Below are positions 25,495-33,388 of a stretch of 64,000 nt of DNA, in pieces. The translations under genes and the position numbers were made by a program. Source of the stretch: an uncultured Oscillospiraceae bacterium (GTDB taxonomy: Bacteria > Bacillota > Clostridia > Oscillospirales > Oscillospiraceae); assembly GCA_900754965.1 (NCBI GenBank), contig CAAEEO010000017.1:70260-134259 (forward strand), written 5' to 3'. Within the stretch, counting starts at the first letter, position 1. The number at the start of each line of letters is the position of its first letter. The notes beneath the pieces are model-generated. The model was given only the letters and a program-made list of their open reading frames with translations, was not told the DNA's origin and did not search any database.

Positions 25495-26418
25495 TCAGCT
25501 CATCAGTTCGTAGGTATCCAGAATCTCCGTGATGGCGGCCTTATCCTCTGCGGTCACCACCAAATCAGACCAGTAAGTATCACCCTCAAAACGGACGATG
25601 GTCTTTTCCGAGGCAGCAATGGCGCGCAGCATCTTCACATCACTGTCATCCGGCTGAAGATCGATCCATTCCCAGACATTACCGTACTCGTTATCCCGCT
25701 CCACATCGTAGTAGCTAAAGGTCCGATAGTAATTCTCCCCATCCACAGAAACCGTCACATTGGTGAAGAACACCCAATCATCTCCGGTGTAGTGGTAGAC
25801 CAGGCGCAGCCAGGTATCATCCTTGGTGGTGCCAATGTACGGCAGCACATAGCTGCGGGTATCCGAATAGTACGGCCAGACTTTGCTGTAATAGAATGTC
25901 ATGCCCCGCACTTCGTCCACTTCTGCGGTCATTTTTGCCAGAGCGGCATCGGCAGCTGCTTTTTTCTGCTCTGCCAGTTTGGTCTCCAGTTCTTCCAGGT
26001 GGGGCAGCTGGGTGACCAGTTTCTTGACATCCTCATCGGCCATATTATAGGCGCTCCGGGCATCCATCACAGCCTGCAGCTGATCGATGGTCACTTCTGC
26101 GGGCAGCGCCTGAATCACTGCGTCGATTTCCTTGGCCGCAGCAGCATCTTCCTCGGCCTTTTTCTCAGCCAGCAGCGTCTCATAAGCGGTGTAGGCATCG
26201 GTCAGCATCTGCTGATTTTCCAGATCTGCTTTGTCTTCCTCGCTCAGTGCGTCCACAGCAGCCTGGGCAGCCTCGATTTTCTCCATGCTCTCCAAAGTCA
26301 CTTCGCCGATTCCTGCAATCAGCTCATCTGCAGCAGCCGCAGCCTCACTTTTGCTCTGGCAGCCGCACAGACACAGTACCAACAGCAAGCTGATCAGAAT
26401 ACTCCATCTTTTTTTCAT
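25495..26418 (-). CDS. Lipoprotein with Ala/Glu/Lys-rich helical region, unknown
   Basis: A 307-residue predicted lipoprotein: signal MKKRW plus hydrophobic core and lipobox LCGC (Cys20). Residues about 25-165 are Ala/Glu/Lys-rich and likely form a coiled coil or helical bundle. The C-terminal half is aromatic-rich (YYSKVWPYYSDTRSYVLPYI) and looks like a beta domain carrying WEWIDLQPDDSD. I do not recognise the family. AGGAGG precedes the ATG. It lies 70 bases downstream of the HTH gene on the same strand and may be transcribed with it, linking it to the kinase cluster. Confidence 0.75.
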   Translation of the reverse strand: MKKRWSILISLLLVLCLCGCQSKSEAAAAADELIAGIGEVTLESMEKIEAAQAAVDALSEEDKADLENQQMLTDAYTAYETLLAEKKAEEDAAAAKEIDAVIQALPAEVTIDQLQAVMDARSAYNMADEDVKKLVTQLPHLEELETKLAEQKKAAADAALAKMTAEVDEVRGMTFYYSKVWPYYSDTRSYVLPYIGTTKDDTWLRLVYHYTGDDWVFFTNVTVSVDGENYYRTFSYYDVERDNEYGNVWEWIDLQPDDSDVKMLRAIAASEKTIVRFEGDTYWSDLVVTAEDKAAITEILDTYELMS

Positions 26419-26487
26419 CTTTTTTCCTCCTTTTGTTTCTCTTGAGAACTTTCTTTTTCAAATCCGGGAGAATTCCACCCGAATGTT

Positions 26488-26913
26488 TCAAGACAGTGTT
26501 TTCTCGCCTTCTACAAAAAACTTTTCATTGATTACATCCAGTTCCATGTGGTGCAGCAGACCGTAGATCACGATGGCATCCCGTTTCACTTTGGGGTACA
26601 GCGTCGCAAATCCTGCGCCTTTCAGCAGGGCCTGCGCCTCATCCAGACTGGTCTCCAAACCGATACACAGGCAAATCAGCCGATCCCGGGAGGGATTGCG
26701 CCGCCCGGAAAAGACCTGATGGAGATATACTTCACTGATTCCGGCTCTCCGTGCCAGTGCCGCTTTTGTCAAGTCCCGCGTGTCATACACTTCCTTGAGC
26801 ATCCGCGCAACACTTTGATCCGAAAAATACGATTCATTCTTTTTTATATAACTGTCGATGCTGGGCGCACTCATCAATTCCGCCTGCAGATCGCTGGTAC
26901 TCTTCTCTTTCAC
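26488..26913 (-). CDS. HTH (XRE-like) transcriptional regulator
   Basis: A 141-residue protein with a helix-turn-helix around residues 48-86 (LTKAALARRAGISEVYLHQVFSGRRNPSRD) and a C-terminal segment (ALLKGAGFATLYPKVKRDAII) seen in regulators paired with Firmicutes Ser/Thr kinases. GTG start at 26913 with GAGAGGA upstream. Divergent from the kinase gene with a perfect inverted repeat between them, so it probably controls both directions. Confidence 0.82.
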   Translation of the reverse strand: MKEKSTSDLQAELMSAPSIDSYIKKNESYFSDQSVARMLKEVYDTRDLTKAALARRAGISEVYLHQVFSGRRNPSRDRLICLCIGLETSLDEAQALLKGAGFATLYPKVKRDAIVIYGLLHHMELDVINEKFFVEGEKTLS

Positions 26914-26954
26914 ACCGTATCCTCTCTTTACATTTCCGCATATTTCTGTATAAT

Positions 26955-26985
26955 ATGTTTAATGGCACACTTATATATTAAACAT
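26955..26985. promoter_or_regulatory. Putative operator between HTH regulator and kinase
   Basis: Perfect 9-base arms ATGTTTAAT (26955-26963) and ATTAAACAT (26977-26985), 22 bases centre to centre, i.e. two helical turns. It sits in the 127-base divergent spacer, the natural place for autoregulation by the HTH protein. Confidence 0.6.
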
Positions 26986-27040
26986 TTTTTATAGAAAAGC
27001 AATATACTCAGAGCATAGTATTTCAAAAAGGAGGAATTTC

Positions 27041-27739
27041 ATGTTTTCCTGGTTATCCCAAACGCTGCAGAGTAAATATGAGCTGCTCCATTGCCTAAGC
27101 GAAAGCAACAGAGGGAAAGTTTATCTGATCCGCAAACATGACGGCGGCCCCAAACTAATTCTGCGTCATTACACCGGAAACGCCGATGTTTACCGTTCTC
27201 TCCTGCAGATTGCCTGTCACAACCTGCCCATCATCTACGAAGTGGCCTCTCAGGGGGACGAGCATCTGGTATTGGAGGAATATGTCAAGGGAGATACCCT
27301 GGGGTTTCTGCTGCAGGGCGGTTTGTGCAATCAGGAGGAGACCATCCGCATCGTCAGGCAGCTTTGCCAGGCTCTTTGGATTCTGCACTCCATGGGCGCT
27401 GTCCACCGGGATATCAAACCGGAAAATGTGATCCTCCGCGGCGCTGACGCCGTGCTGATTGACTTTGATGCCGCCCGGCTCTATAAGCCGGAAAATACTA
27501 CGGATACCCAGATTCTGGGCACCACCGGCTATGCTGCCCCGGAACAATATGGGCTGTCTCAATCCGATGCCCGCTCCGATATTTACGCCCTTGGTGTTTT
27601 AATGAATGTGATGCTCACCGGCCAGCATCCTTCCAAAAAATTGGCGGAGGGCAGACTGGGCCGCATCATCCACCGCTGCATCCAGGTCAATCCCGACGCC
27701 CGCTACAAAACCGTTTTACACTTGATGGAGGTGCTGTAA
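27041..27739 (+). CDS. Serine/threonine protein kinase, compact and atypical
   Basis: A 232-residue Hanks-type kinase, shorter than PrkC-type kinases, with no membrane segment or PASTA repeats. The catalytic loop HRDIKPEN (residues 122-129) and the APEQ and SDIYALGVLM segments are intact. Two positions are unusual: where the VAIK lysine is expected the sequence is LILRHY (Arg42), and the Mg-binding DFG is DFD (141-143). It may still bind ATP in a modified way. The stop codon overlaps the next ATG (TAATG), so kinase and membrane protein are co-translated. Confidence 0.88.
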   Translation: MFSWLSQTLQSKYELLHCLSESNRGKVYLIRKHDGGPKLILRHYTGNADVYRSLLQIACHNLPIIYEVASQGDEHLVLEEYVKGDTLGFLLQGGLCNQEETIRIVRQLCQALWILHSMGAVHRDIKPENVILRGADAVLIDFDAARLYKPENTTDTQILGTTGYAAPEQYGLSQSDARSDIYALGVLMNVMLTGQHPSKKLAEGRLGRIIHRCIQVNPDARYKTVLHLMEVL

Positions 27740-29016
27740 TGCATTCTGAGACTGTTTCCAAAAAATGTCCTTACTGCGGACAGGCGCTCCATAATGATTC
27801 CGTTTACTGTCCCCATTGCAACCGGAGCATCACCCCGCGGCAGACGCCGGAGCCGCCCCATCCTTTTCCCCGCAAATTCCTGTATGTCCTGATCACACTG
27901 CTCGTGGCCGTGGCGGTCGGAGTGGGCGTGTACCTTTACACCCGGCCAAAAACCTACGACTGCGGAGAGTTCGGAGAACTGTATTATACCTATGACGACG
28001 GCGTGACCTATCAGCTGATCTTTGGGTATAAGGATGATCATTTCAACCCCATCCATGTCGCTGAGCAAAAGAGTGAGCTCGATGCGCCCTACCGATTCCC
28101 CATTCGCATGTATGTCCACCGGGTGGACAATCAGGCCAATGTGGGCGCATTCTTCCTGAAAGAAGTGCAATACATTCAGGCTTATACTGAAATCACTTCC
28201 CAGAAAGGGGACAAAGATATCCAGTTCACCACAACGCATCCGGCGCCCCACGCTGTTGACTCAGAGGCCGCCCTGGTGAGCTTTGTGGACTATCTTGGCG
28301 CAGAATTCACTGGCAATATCATCTGGGAACTGCACATGAAAAACGGTGACACCCTTGTGATGCGCCAGCCCATGGTCTCCCAGCTGATCCAGACCATCGA
28401 CATTCTTCCCCAGGACGCACCCATGGAAACGATAGAAGAACTTCAGACCTTGGTCGATCAGATTGCCGACACCATTCCCATCGAAACCATCGTCAATCTT
28501 CATCTTCCCGCCGTCACCTATACCGGCAGCCTGGAGATCAACGGACGACCCATCAATCTCTTCGGCAACGAGAAAAACGGACAACGGACCACCTTCACCG
28601 ACACACTGAAACTCCTGTCGGAGAAGGAATGGATCATTGAAGTGGATGGCATTGATTTCGTGGGCAACGGAACCGGTGTGGGACTTTCCGCCATGCACCG
28701 GACCCATATCCGCAACTGCACCTTCAGCGGTTGGAAAACCGCTGTGTTGGCTTACGGCAACTCCTGGGTGAACATCCAGTCCAGCCACTTCGAGGACAAT
28801 GAAGTCGCTTTCCATTTTAACAGTACCGGTGTCACCGCATCCAATACCCAGTATCCAAATAACGAGTTTATCAACAATGGTACCGCCGTACTGCTGGAAC
28901 AAGTCCCCACAGATGTATCCATCAGTTTCCGCAACAGTCATTTTCAAGGCAATGGCACCGATGAGGAAAACCTCTGTAACCATGAAGTAGACCTGTCTGG
29001 TGCTATCATCGAATAA
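27739..29016 (+). CDS. Zinc-ribbon membrane protein with parallel beta-helix ectodomain
   Basis: A 425-residue single-span membrane protein. An N-terminal zinc ribbon has two CxxC pairs (CPYCGQAL at 10-17 and CPHCNRS), followed by a Pro-rich stretch and a membrane span at about 47-67. The outside part begins with an unassigned beta domain, then from about residue 265 shows repeated short turns (IEVDGIDFVGNGTG, HIRNCTFSGWKTAV, VNIQSSHFEDNEVA, ISFRNSHFQGNGT) typical of right-handed parallel beta-helix (pectate-lyase-like) folds. Being co-translated with the kinase, it is a candidate sensor or phosphorylation target. Confidence 0.78.
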   Translation: MHSETVSKKCPYCGQALHNDSVYCPHCNRSITPRQTPEPPHPFPRKFLYVLITLLVAVAVGVGVYLYTRPKTYDCGEFGELYYTYDDGVTYQLIFGYKDDHFNPIHVAEQKSELDAPYRFPIRMYVHRVDNQANVGAFFLKEVQYIQAYTEITSQKGDKDIQFTTTHPAPHAVDSEAALVSFVDYLGAEFTGNIIWELHMKNGDTLVMRQPMVSQLIQTIDILPQDAPMETIEELQTLVDQIADTIPIETIVNLHLPAVTYTGSLEINGRPINLFGNEKNGQRTTFTDTLKLLSEKEWIIEVDGIDFVGNGTGVGLSAMHRTHIRNCTFSGWKTAVLAYGNSWVNIQSSHFEDNEVAFHFNSTGVTASNTQYPNNEFINNGTAVLLEQVPTDVSISFRNSHFQGNGTDEENLCNHEVDLSGAIIE

Positions 29017-29031
29017 CGGTTCGCCCCCCTT

Positions 29032-29072
29032 GCAGCGCTCCCGTGTTTTACAGCCGGGAGCGCTGTTTTTTC
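29032..29072 (+). terminator. Terminator of kinase operon
   Basis: Stem CAGCGCTCCCG / CGGGAGCGCTG with a 10-base loop followed by TTTTTTC. Confidence 0.92.
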
Positions 29073-29110
29073 GGTCCGAAAAATTTTTTTCATTTTTTTG
29101 AAAATTTCTC

Positions 29111-29139
29111 TTGCATTTTATAGAATCATGTGGTAGTAT
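29111..29139 (+). promoter_or_regulatory. Promoter of tRNA-Pro
   Basis: TTGCAT (29111-29116), 17-base spacer, TAGTAT (29134-29139), 23 bases before the tRNA. Confidence 0.75.
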
Positions 29140-29162
29140 ATTCAAGCACGATAAATGCATAT

Positions 29163-29238
29163 CCGGGTGTAGCGCAGATGGTAGCGCGCTTGAATGGGGT
29201 TCAAGAGGCCGCTGGTTCGACTCCAGTCACTCGGACCA
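29163..29238 (+). tRNA. tRNA-Pro (GGG)
   Basis: Complete 76-base cloverleaf with encoded CCA. Acceptor CCGGGTG/CACTCGG, anticodon stem CTTGA/TCAAG with loop ATGGGGT giving anticodon GGG, T-loop TTCGACT. It marks the left border of an AT-rich accessory segment, although no copy of its 3' end was found further right. Confidence 0.95.
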
Positions 29239-29272
29239 AAGGTGAGTTCTGTAAGAACTCACCTTTTTTATT
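29238..29272 (+). terminator. Terminator of tRNA-Pro
   Basis: Stem GGTGAGTTCT / AGAACTCACC with a 3-base loop, followed by TTTTTT. Confidence 0.95.
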
Positions 29273-29365
29273 TGTCAATTTATTTTGAAAGTTGCACCCG
29301 TGAACGCGCAGAGCAAAGCACAATTTGAAAAAGAAACCGGTCAGGCAAAATCATTCGGCAAAAAC

Positions 29366-29394
29366 TTGCCTGAGTTCATCATATAAGCTATACT
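29366..29394 (+). promoter_or_regulatory. Promoter of the sigma-factor gene
   Basis: TTGCCT (29366-29371), 17-base spacer, TATACT (29389-29394); a housekeeping-type promoter 30 bases before the start codon. Confidence 0.7.
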
Positions 29395-29424
29395 GAAAAA
29401 AATACATAAAGGGGCGTTGCGCCT

Positions 29425-29955
29425 TTGCTGATTTATTTACAACTCATTGATGAGCCGAACGGTCGGGAACTATTTGTCCAACTGTATGAGAAACACAGGG
29501 TCCCCATGTATCATCGGGCATATAAGATTCTGAAAAATGTACAAGATTCAGAAGATGCCGTTCACGAGGCATTTATCAAGATCGCAGAAAAAATCGAATT
29601 GATTTCAACGCTGGACTGTCACAAACAGGATAAATACATCGTTACTATTATTGAGAGAAAAGCCATTGACGCCTATCGGAAAAAATATGCCCATCCCACA
29701 GCGCCATTATTTGATTTGATAGAATATGGCGTTTTTGATACATATAGTGATGGAGATATTGCACGGTGTATTTTGAAGCTGCCGCATGACTTTCAAGAGG
29801 TTATCTTACTCAAATTCGATTTGGGACTGTCAAACAGGGAGATTGCAGATACCCTGGGTATTTCACAGGCGCTTGTGAGAAAACGGCTGCAACGTGCCAG
29901 AGCGGAGTTACGGACAATTTTTGAGATGGAGGGAATTGCCGATGTCACAATCTGA
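29425..29955 (+). CDS. ECF-type RNA polymerase sigma factor
   Basis: A 176-residue sigma-70 family protein with region 2 (LYEKHRVPMYHRAYKIL, then DAVHEAFIKIAEKI) and region 4 (LPHDFQEVILLKFDLGLSNREIADTL and VRKRLQRAR); no region 3, as in ECF factors. Start is a TTG at 29425, 13 bases after AAAGGGG, so initiation may be weak. It overlaps the following gene by 14 bases, the usual sigma/anti-sigma coupling. Probably directs transcription of the surface genes to its right. Confidence 0.88.
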   Translation: MLIYLQLIDEPNGRELFVQLYEKHRVPMYHRAYKILKNVQDSEDAVHEAFIKIAEKIELISTLDCHKQDKYIVTIIERKAIDAYRKKYAHPTAPLFDLIEYGVFDTYSDGDIARCILKLPHDFQEVILLKFDLGLSNREIADTLGISQALVRKRLQRARAELRTIFEMEGIADVTI

Positions 29956-30628
29956 TCAGCATCTCCGCGCCGCCGCACACGCCGCAGGTGACGCGATTTT
30001 GGCGTCCTACTATGCCAACGCCGAAACAGATCACCAGTTCTCCCCGGAATTTGAACAGAAAATGAACCTGCTGCTCCTGCAAACAAGAAGACGCCCCCGG
30101 CACCTCATACTGCAAAAGGTCGCAAGTGTGCTCCTTGCCATTGCTTTGGGCGGCAGTCTTTGGCTGGCCATCGACACGGATGCCCATGCCGCTGTTTTTG
30201 GCTGGATTAGAGAGCAGTACGAAAATATCTTCCACTATAGTTTTAATGGCAGTGTCGCCCCCACATCAGAACAGACCTACGAACTGGGGTGGATTCCAGA
30301 AGGGTATAGCTTTTATCATCGTTATGGCAATAATAGCAGCACTGCGGTGATATATACCAATGAACGCGGTGATATCATAACACTATTGTATGAAATGGGT
30401 GCCGGTTTAGAAAGTTCTGACGTTTTCATATTGGGCGATTCCGAGATAAACAAAACAGTAAAGGTAGGTGAAGTGCCCGCAGACCTTTATCTTACGGATA
30501 ATCCGGATGATTCTAATGCCATAGTTTGGATGGATACAGACACAATGGAATTATTTGTAATTTCTTCTGGGGAAGATGAAAAAGACCTTATCAAAATGGC
30601 CGAAAATATCGTTCCTGTAAAAGAATAA
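29942..30628 (+). CDS. Probable anti-sigma factor, DUF4367-like
   Basis: Start at the ATG at 29942 (GGAGGG eight bases upstream), 228 residues. A cytoplasmic N-terminal part of about 55 residues precedes one membrane span (about 63-77, VLLAIALGGSLWLAI), and the extracytoplasmic C-terminal domain contains LGWIPEGYSFY and later segments that fit DUF4367, found in anti-sigma factors. It should hold the sigma factor at the membrane until a surface signal releases it. The family name is from memory of motif patterns, not a search. Confidence 0.75.
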   Translation: MSQSDQHLRAAAHAAGDAILASYYANAETDHQFSPEFEQKMNLLLLQTRRRPRHLILQKVASVLLAIALGGSLWLAIDTDAHAAVFGWIREQYENIFHYSFNGSVAPTSEQTYELGWIPEGYSFYHRYGNNSSTAVIYTNERGDIITLLYEMGAGLESSDVFILGDSEINKTVKVGEVPADLYLTDNPDDSNAIVWMDTDTMELFVISSGEDEKDLIKMAENIVPVKE

Positions 30629-30651
30629 AAATTTCTAAAAATTGTCACAAA

Positions 30652-30699
30652 TCACCTCCTTTGTTTCGTCACTATTATTAGAACGGAAAAAGGAGGTGA
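30652..30699 (+). promoter_or_regulatory. Ribosome-site-sequestering hairpin
   Basis: TCACCTCCTTT (30652-30662) pairs perfectly with AAAGGAGGTGA (30689-30699), the ribosome site of the next gene; after a bulged G, TTTCGT (30664-30669) pairs with ACGGAA (30683-30688). The result is a 17-pair stem with one bulge and a 13-base loop. No U tract follows, so it is not a terminator. The left arm equals the anti-Shine-Dalgarno end of 16S rRNA. Translation should be blocked unless the helix opens. Confidence 0.75.
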
Positions 30700-30706
30700 A
30701 TTTTAT

Positions 30707-30886
30707 ATGGATGATTTATACATAATCTACCTAATGCTTTTGGCCGTTATTGCGGCACCTTTTTTACTTAGGATGTTGTTCAGTAGAATCATCAGTAAAG
30801 AAAGCACTACACTTCCAGTGGCAGGGTTAGTATCGTGCGGCGTCATATATTGGTATTTCTTACTTTTGATTACCCTCTCAAACTGA
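30707..30886 (+). CDS. Small 59-residue membrane protein with occluded ribosome site
   Basis: A 59-codon gene with an ideal ribosome site (AAAGGAGGTGA, 7 bases before ATG). It encodes two hydrophobic segments (about 5-24 and 41-57) separated by a basic loop (SRIISKES). No family recognised. Its ribosome site is fully paired in the hairpin just upstream. It lies between the anti-sigma gene and the lipoprotein gene and may be a regulated membrane peptide, a type I toxin-like peptide or part of the envelope module; the sequence does not decide. Confidence 0.65.
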   Translation: MDDLYIIYLMLLAVIAAPFLLRMLFSRIISKESTTLPVAGLVSCGVIYWYFLLLITLSN

Positions 30887-30915
30887 ACCTTATTGACGTG
30901 CAGTGTTTTGTATCC

Positions 30916-30955
30916 CGACAGTTTCAACTTCACAGACATGTAGTTGAAACTGTCG
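30916..30955. repeat. Perfect 14-base-pair inverted repeat, role unknown
   Basis: CGACAGTTTCAACT (30916-30929) and its exact complement (30942-30955) around a 12-base loop, between the small membrane gene and the lipoprotein gene. Neither strand has a T tract after it. It could be an RNA processing or stability element or a protein-binding site. Confidence 0.6.
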
Positions 30956-30983
30956 CGAACATGAAAAATGAAGGAGCAATATT

Positions 30984-32186
30984 ATGAAAAACGCATTCCA
31001 AAAAATATGTGTGCTAAGCTTGACAATTGCCACCGTATTACTCAGCACGGCTTGCTCCTTTGACAATCTTCAGGAACTCGGTGCACCGACTGTTATTGCA
31101 TATTCTGAGCAGTCCACCCCTGAACTTCTGGAGTCTGCTGACGTTATCACAATTGACTACCAGAATTTGCAGGATATTGAAGATTGTGCAAAAGCTCTGG
31201 TTGATGATGGAAAAATCATTTGCATTTATGCGCCTGAAGCAAGTAACGAGGAAATTGCAGACCGGCTGTCAATCCCCAGAAATGCTGAATATGCGTATAA
31301 CCCGTATGTTTTGGCTGCAACCTACATCTATGAAGTTGCAGGCAGCTATGTTATTGGTAATGACTGGTTAATACCGGCAGTTGTAGCCACAACGAATATA
31401 GCTGAAGATATCATTCCGACCGTAGATAATACTCCGTGTTCTTTTGATACCATCACATTTTTCTCTGACGCGTCATTCGATGCAAAGAATACGATTGCAA
31501 TCCAGAATAACTCCGTTGAAAATGCAATTGACTGCGCAAAAGATAATATGGAAAAGTATGCCACAGTTAATCCTTCCGGAGAAATCATGCCACTGAGTGT
31601 TCCTACCATTGATAGCAACACAAAAATTTTCGTTGGTTCGGCGCAAGTCATTATAGAAACCGGAAAGGTTATTGGTAATTGTGCTGCAACACAATATGTA
31701 TACCCGATTGGCTATAGAGATGTGGTAGTTGATAATGTTGAAAAAAATATGTATGTTTATAGCGTTGTGACCAATTTTTCCGCAACTCCTGACAAAAACT
31801 ATTATTGTACAGGGTTTACAGGTCGTATGAAATGCAACACTTCTGATGCCATGCTTGAGCATGTAAATATTACAGGTTCAGACAATTCTACGATAACGCT
31901 ATCATTTGGATACAGTCAGAACCCTGGAGCAACCATGGGTGTTTTCTGGGCTTACAATAAATACGGTTATAAACATACGACTACTTACGCAGGAACAAAT
32001 GCTTATGATTACAAAATTTCCGCCAGTATCCTGAACAATAGCGAGCTGAATCTTACTCCTGGAATTTGTGTTGGCACAATTGCATCTGCCGGAAATCGCT
32101 CTAATTATTCAGAGATGATCGTCCCTGCCTCTTGCTTTGCTGTCGCATCATCTGCCGTATCTTTTACAGTTGGAGGTAAATTCTAA
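30984..32186 (+). CDS. AT-rich predicted lipoprotein, unknown
   Basis: A 400-residue protein with a lipoprotein signal (hydrophobic core, lipobox LSTAC, Cys24). The N-terminal half reads as alpha/beta, the C-terminal half as Ser/Thr/Asn/Tyr-rich beta sequence. No family recognised. The gene is clearly more AT-rich than the chromosome on either side, with AT-ending codons, a sign of recent acquisition. AAGGAG precedes the ATG. As third to fourth gene after an ECF sigma factor it is a likely surface component under that factor's control. Confidence 0.75.
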   Translation: MKNAFQKICVLSLTIATVLLSTACSFDNLQELGAPTVIAYSEQSTPELLESADVITIDYQNLQDIEDCAKALVDDGKIICIYAPEASNEEIADRLSIPRNAEYAYNPYVLAATYIYEVAGSYVIGNDWLIPAVVATTNIAEDIIPTVDNTPCSFDTITFFSDASFDAKNTIAIQNNSVENAIDCAKDNMEKYATVNPSGEIMPLSVPTIDSNTKIFVGSAQVIIETGKVIGNCAATQYVYPIGYRDVVVDNVEKNMYVYSVVTNFSATPDKNYYCTGFTGRMKCNTSDAMLEHVNITGSDNSTITLSFGYSQNPGATMGVFWAYNKYGYKHTTTYAGTNAYDYKISASILNNSELNLTPGICVGTIASAGNRSNYSEMIVPASCFAVASSAVSFTVGGKF

Positions 32187-32230
32187 ATCGTTTGATTCTA
32201 TCTAATTTCTAAAAACAAAGGTGTAATACT

Positions 32231-33097
32231 ATGAAAAAGTTCAAAAAAATCTTGAACTTGACATTCGCATTGGCGCTATGTCTTTCTCTTGCTATCCCTA
32301 CATTCGCAGCAAGCGACAACACATATCGTGCTGACGAAATGAAAGCATTTCTTATTTCACGCGAATATCCATCCGAATTTCTCGAAACTCTCATTGATCC
32401 TCAAATTGAGAGCCTTTACACCTCCATTGCGAATAATGACTCTTACTTTTATGGGTTCGTGACCGGGGAGGGCATTATCGAAACCGATTATGCTGTATAT
32501 GCCGGTTCCCTTGAAAATGAGATTGAACTCACCGTGCTCCTGGGCATTTCTCCTACCGTAGCCAGTGAAAACTCAACAATCTCTGAAGTATATGTACATG
32601 CATATTATGATTGGCTTAAGGTTCCCAGTTCTAGGGGCAGTGATGGTATTACGGTAAACTGGGATAGTTCGTTGTTTTCATTCAAATCAATGTCAGCCAC
32701 TGACTATGCTCAGTCCCCCTTCAGTGGGCAATGGGTTACAAATGCAACTTGGAACTCTCCGACCAGACTCGGACAAGGTGGACTTGGTTATAATCCCAAA
32801 ATCAGGTACACAGATACGCTCAATGGCGTGACACTTGGCCCGGCAGCACTGCGGGGAAATGCAGAAATTGTTTTAGTCCCCAAAATCACCATGACGCCAA
32901 GTAACACTTCTTCGACGCCTATCCAGAGCAACACAAGCATCAATGTTGAATATGGTCATAACAAGACAGGCGTTACGCCTACTTTTCTGTTAGTAGTGCT
33001 GGTTTGGGCGGCGGTGTTACTTTCCAAACAACGGTATACTTCTTGGCAGCAACATATTTGTTCTACTATTGGAAAACGAACAACACCTAATCCATAA
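32231..33097 (+). CDS. Secreted AT-rich protein with probable C-terminal frameshift
   Basis: A 288-residue open frame beginning with a signal peptide (cleavage near TFA-ASD). The body is a beta-rich secreted domain of unknown family. After residue about 250 (NVEYGHNKTGVTPT) the frame turns into an atypical hydrophobic/basic tail. Reading the -1 frame from the run of four T at about 32993 instead gives a Ser/Gly/Thr-rich beta-strand ending (FSVSSAGLGGGVTFQTT) that stops at 33090, and adding one T would restore it. I infer a recent frameshift, phase variation or a sequencing error. Confidence 0.65.
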   Translation: MKKFKKILNLTFALALCLSLAIPTFAASDNTYRADEMKAFLISREYPSEFLETLIDPQIESLYTSIANNDSYFYGFVTGEGIIETDYAVYAGSLENEIELTVLLGISPTVASENSTISEVYVHAYYDWLKVPSSRGSDGITVNWDSSLFSFKSMSATDYAQSPFSGQWVTNATWNSPTRLGQGGLGYNPKIRYTDTLNGVTLGPAALRGNAEIVLVPKITMTPSNTSSTPIQSNTSINVEYGHNKTGVTPTFLLVVLVWAAVLLSKQRYTSWQQHICSTIGKRTTPNP

Positions 33098-33098
33098 A

Positions 33099-33137
33099 AT
33101 AGCACCCCTTTTCTTTAATGGAAAGGGGTGCTTTCAT
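33099..33137 (+). terminator. Terminator ending the AT-rich segment
   Basis: Stem AGCACCCCTTT / AAAGGGGTGCT, loop about 9 bases, followed by TTCATT; eight bases after the longer reading frame ends. Confidence 0.78.
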
Positions 33138-33353
33138 TGTTGGTCGAATATCCGACAACATCGCATCTACAAAAAATAAAAAATTTTCCCGCCCGTTCTA
33201 TCCGCTCCGCTGTATCTCCTGCGCGGTGCATCTTTTTGCGCAAATGCTACAAAAATGCCCCCGTGATTTCCGTCGTTGTTCCTATCAAATGCACGGCTGA
33301 TTTCGCAGAAATCGTGGCATTTTTCTAAACTTCTGAAATTTTGCATTTTCCTG
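33138..33353. other. Non-coding stretch before MATE promoter
   Basis: No supported gene. It contains AT-rich and C-rich patches and one short imperfect stem near 33140-33160. Open frames on both strands lack ribosome sites and protein-like composition. The transition back to normal base composition happens here. Confidence 0.6.
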
Positions 33354-33382
33354 TTGACTGTTGGCTCAGAACCTCCTATAAT
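33354..33382 (+). promoter_or_regulatory. Promoter of MATE transporter
   Basis: TTGACT (33354-33359), 17-base spacer, perfect TATAAT (33377-33382); transcription should start at about 33389. Confidence 0.85.
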
Positions 33383-33388
33383 CATGCT

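Noticed and set aside
30652..30699. Hairpin read as terminator of the anti-sigma gene
   Set aside because: No U tract follows, and its right arm is exactly the ribosome site of the next gene.
29163..33137. Integrated element with an attachment repeat at tRNA-Pro
   Set aside because: No integrase gene and no copy of the tRNA 3' end was found downstream, so only an acquired segment, not a defined element, is claimed.
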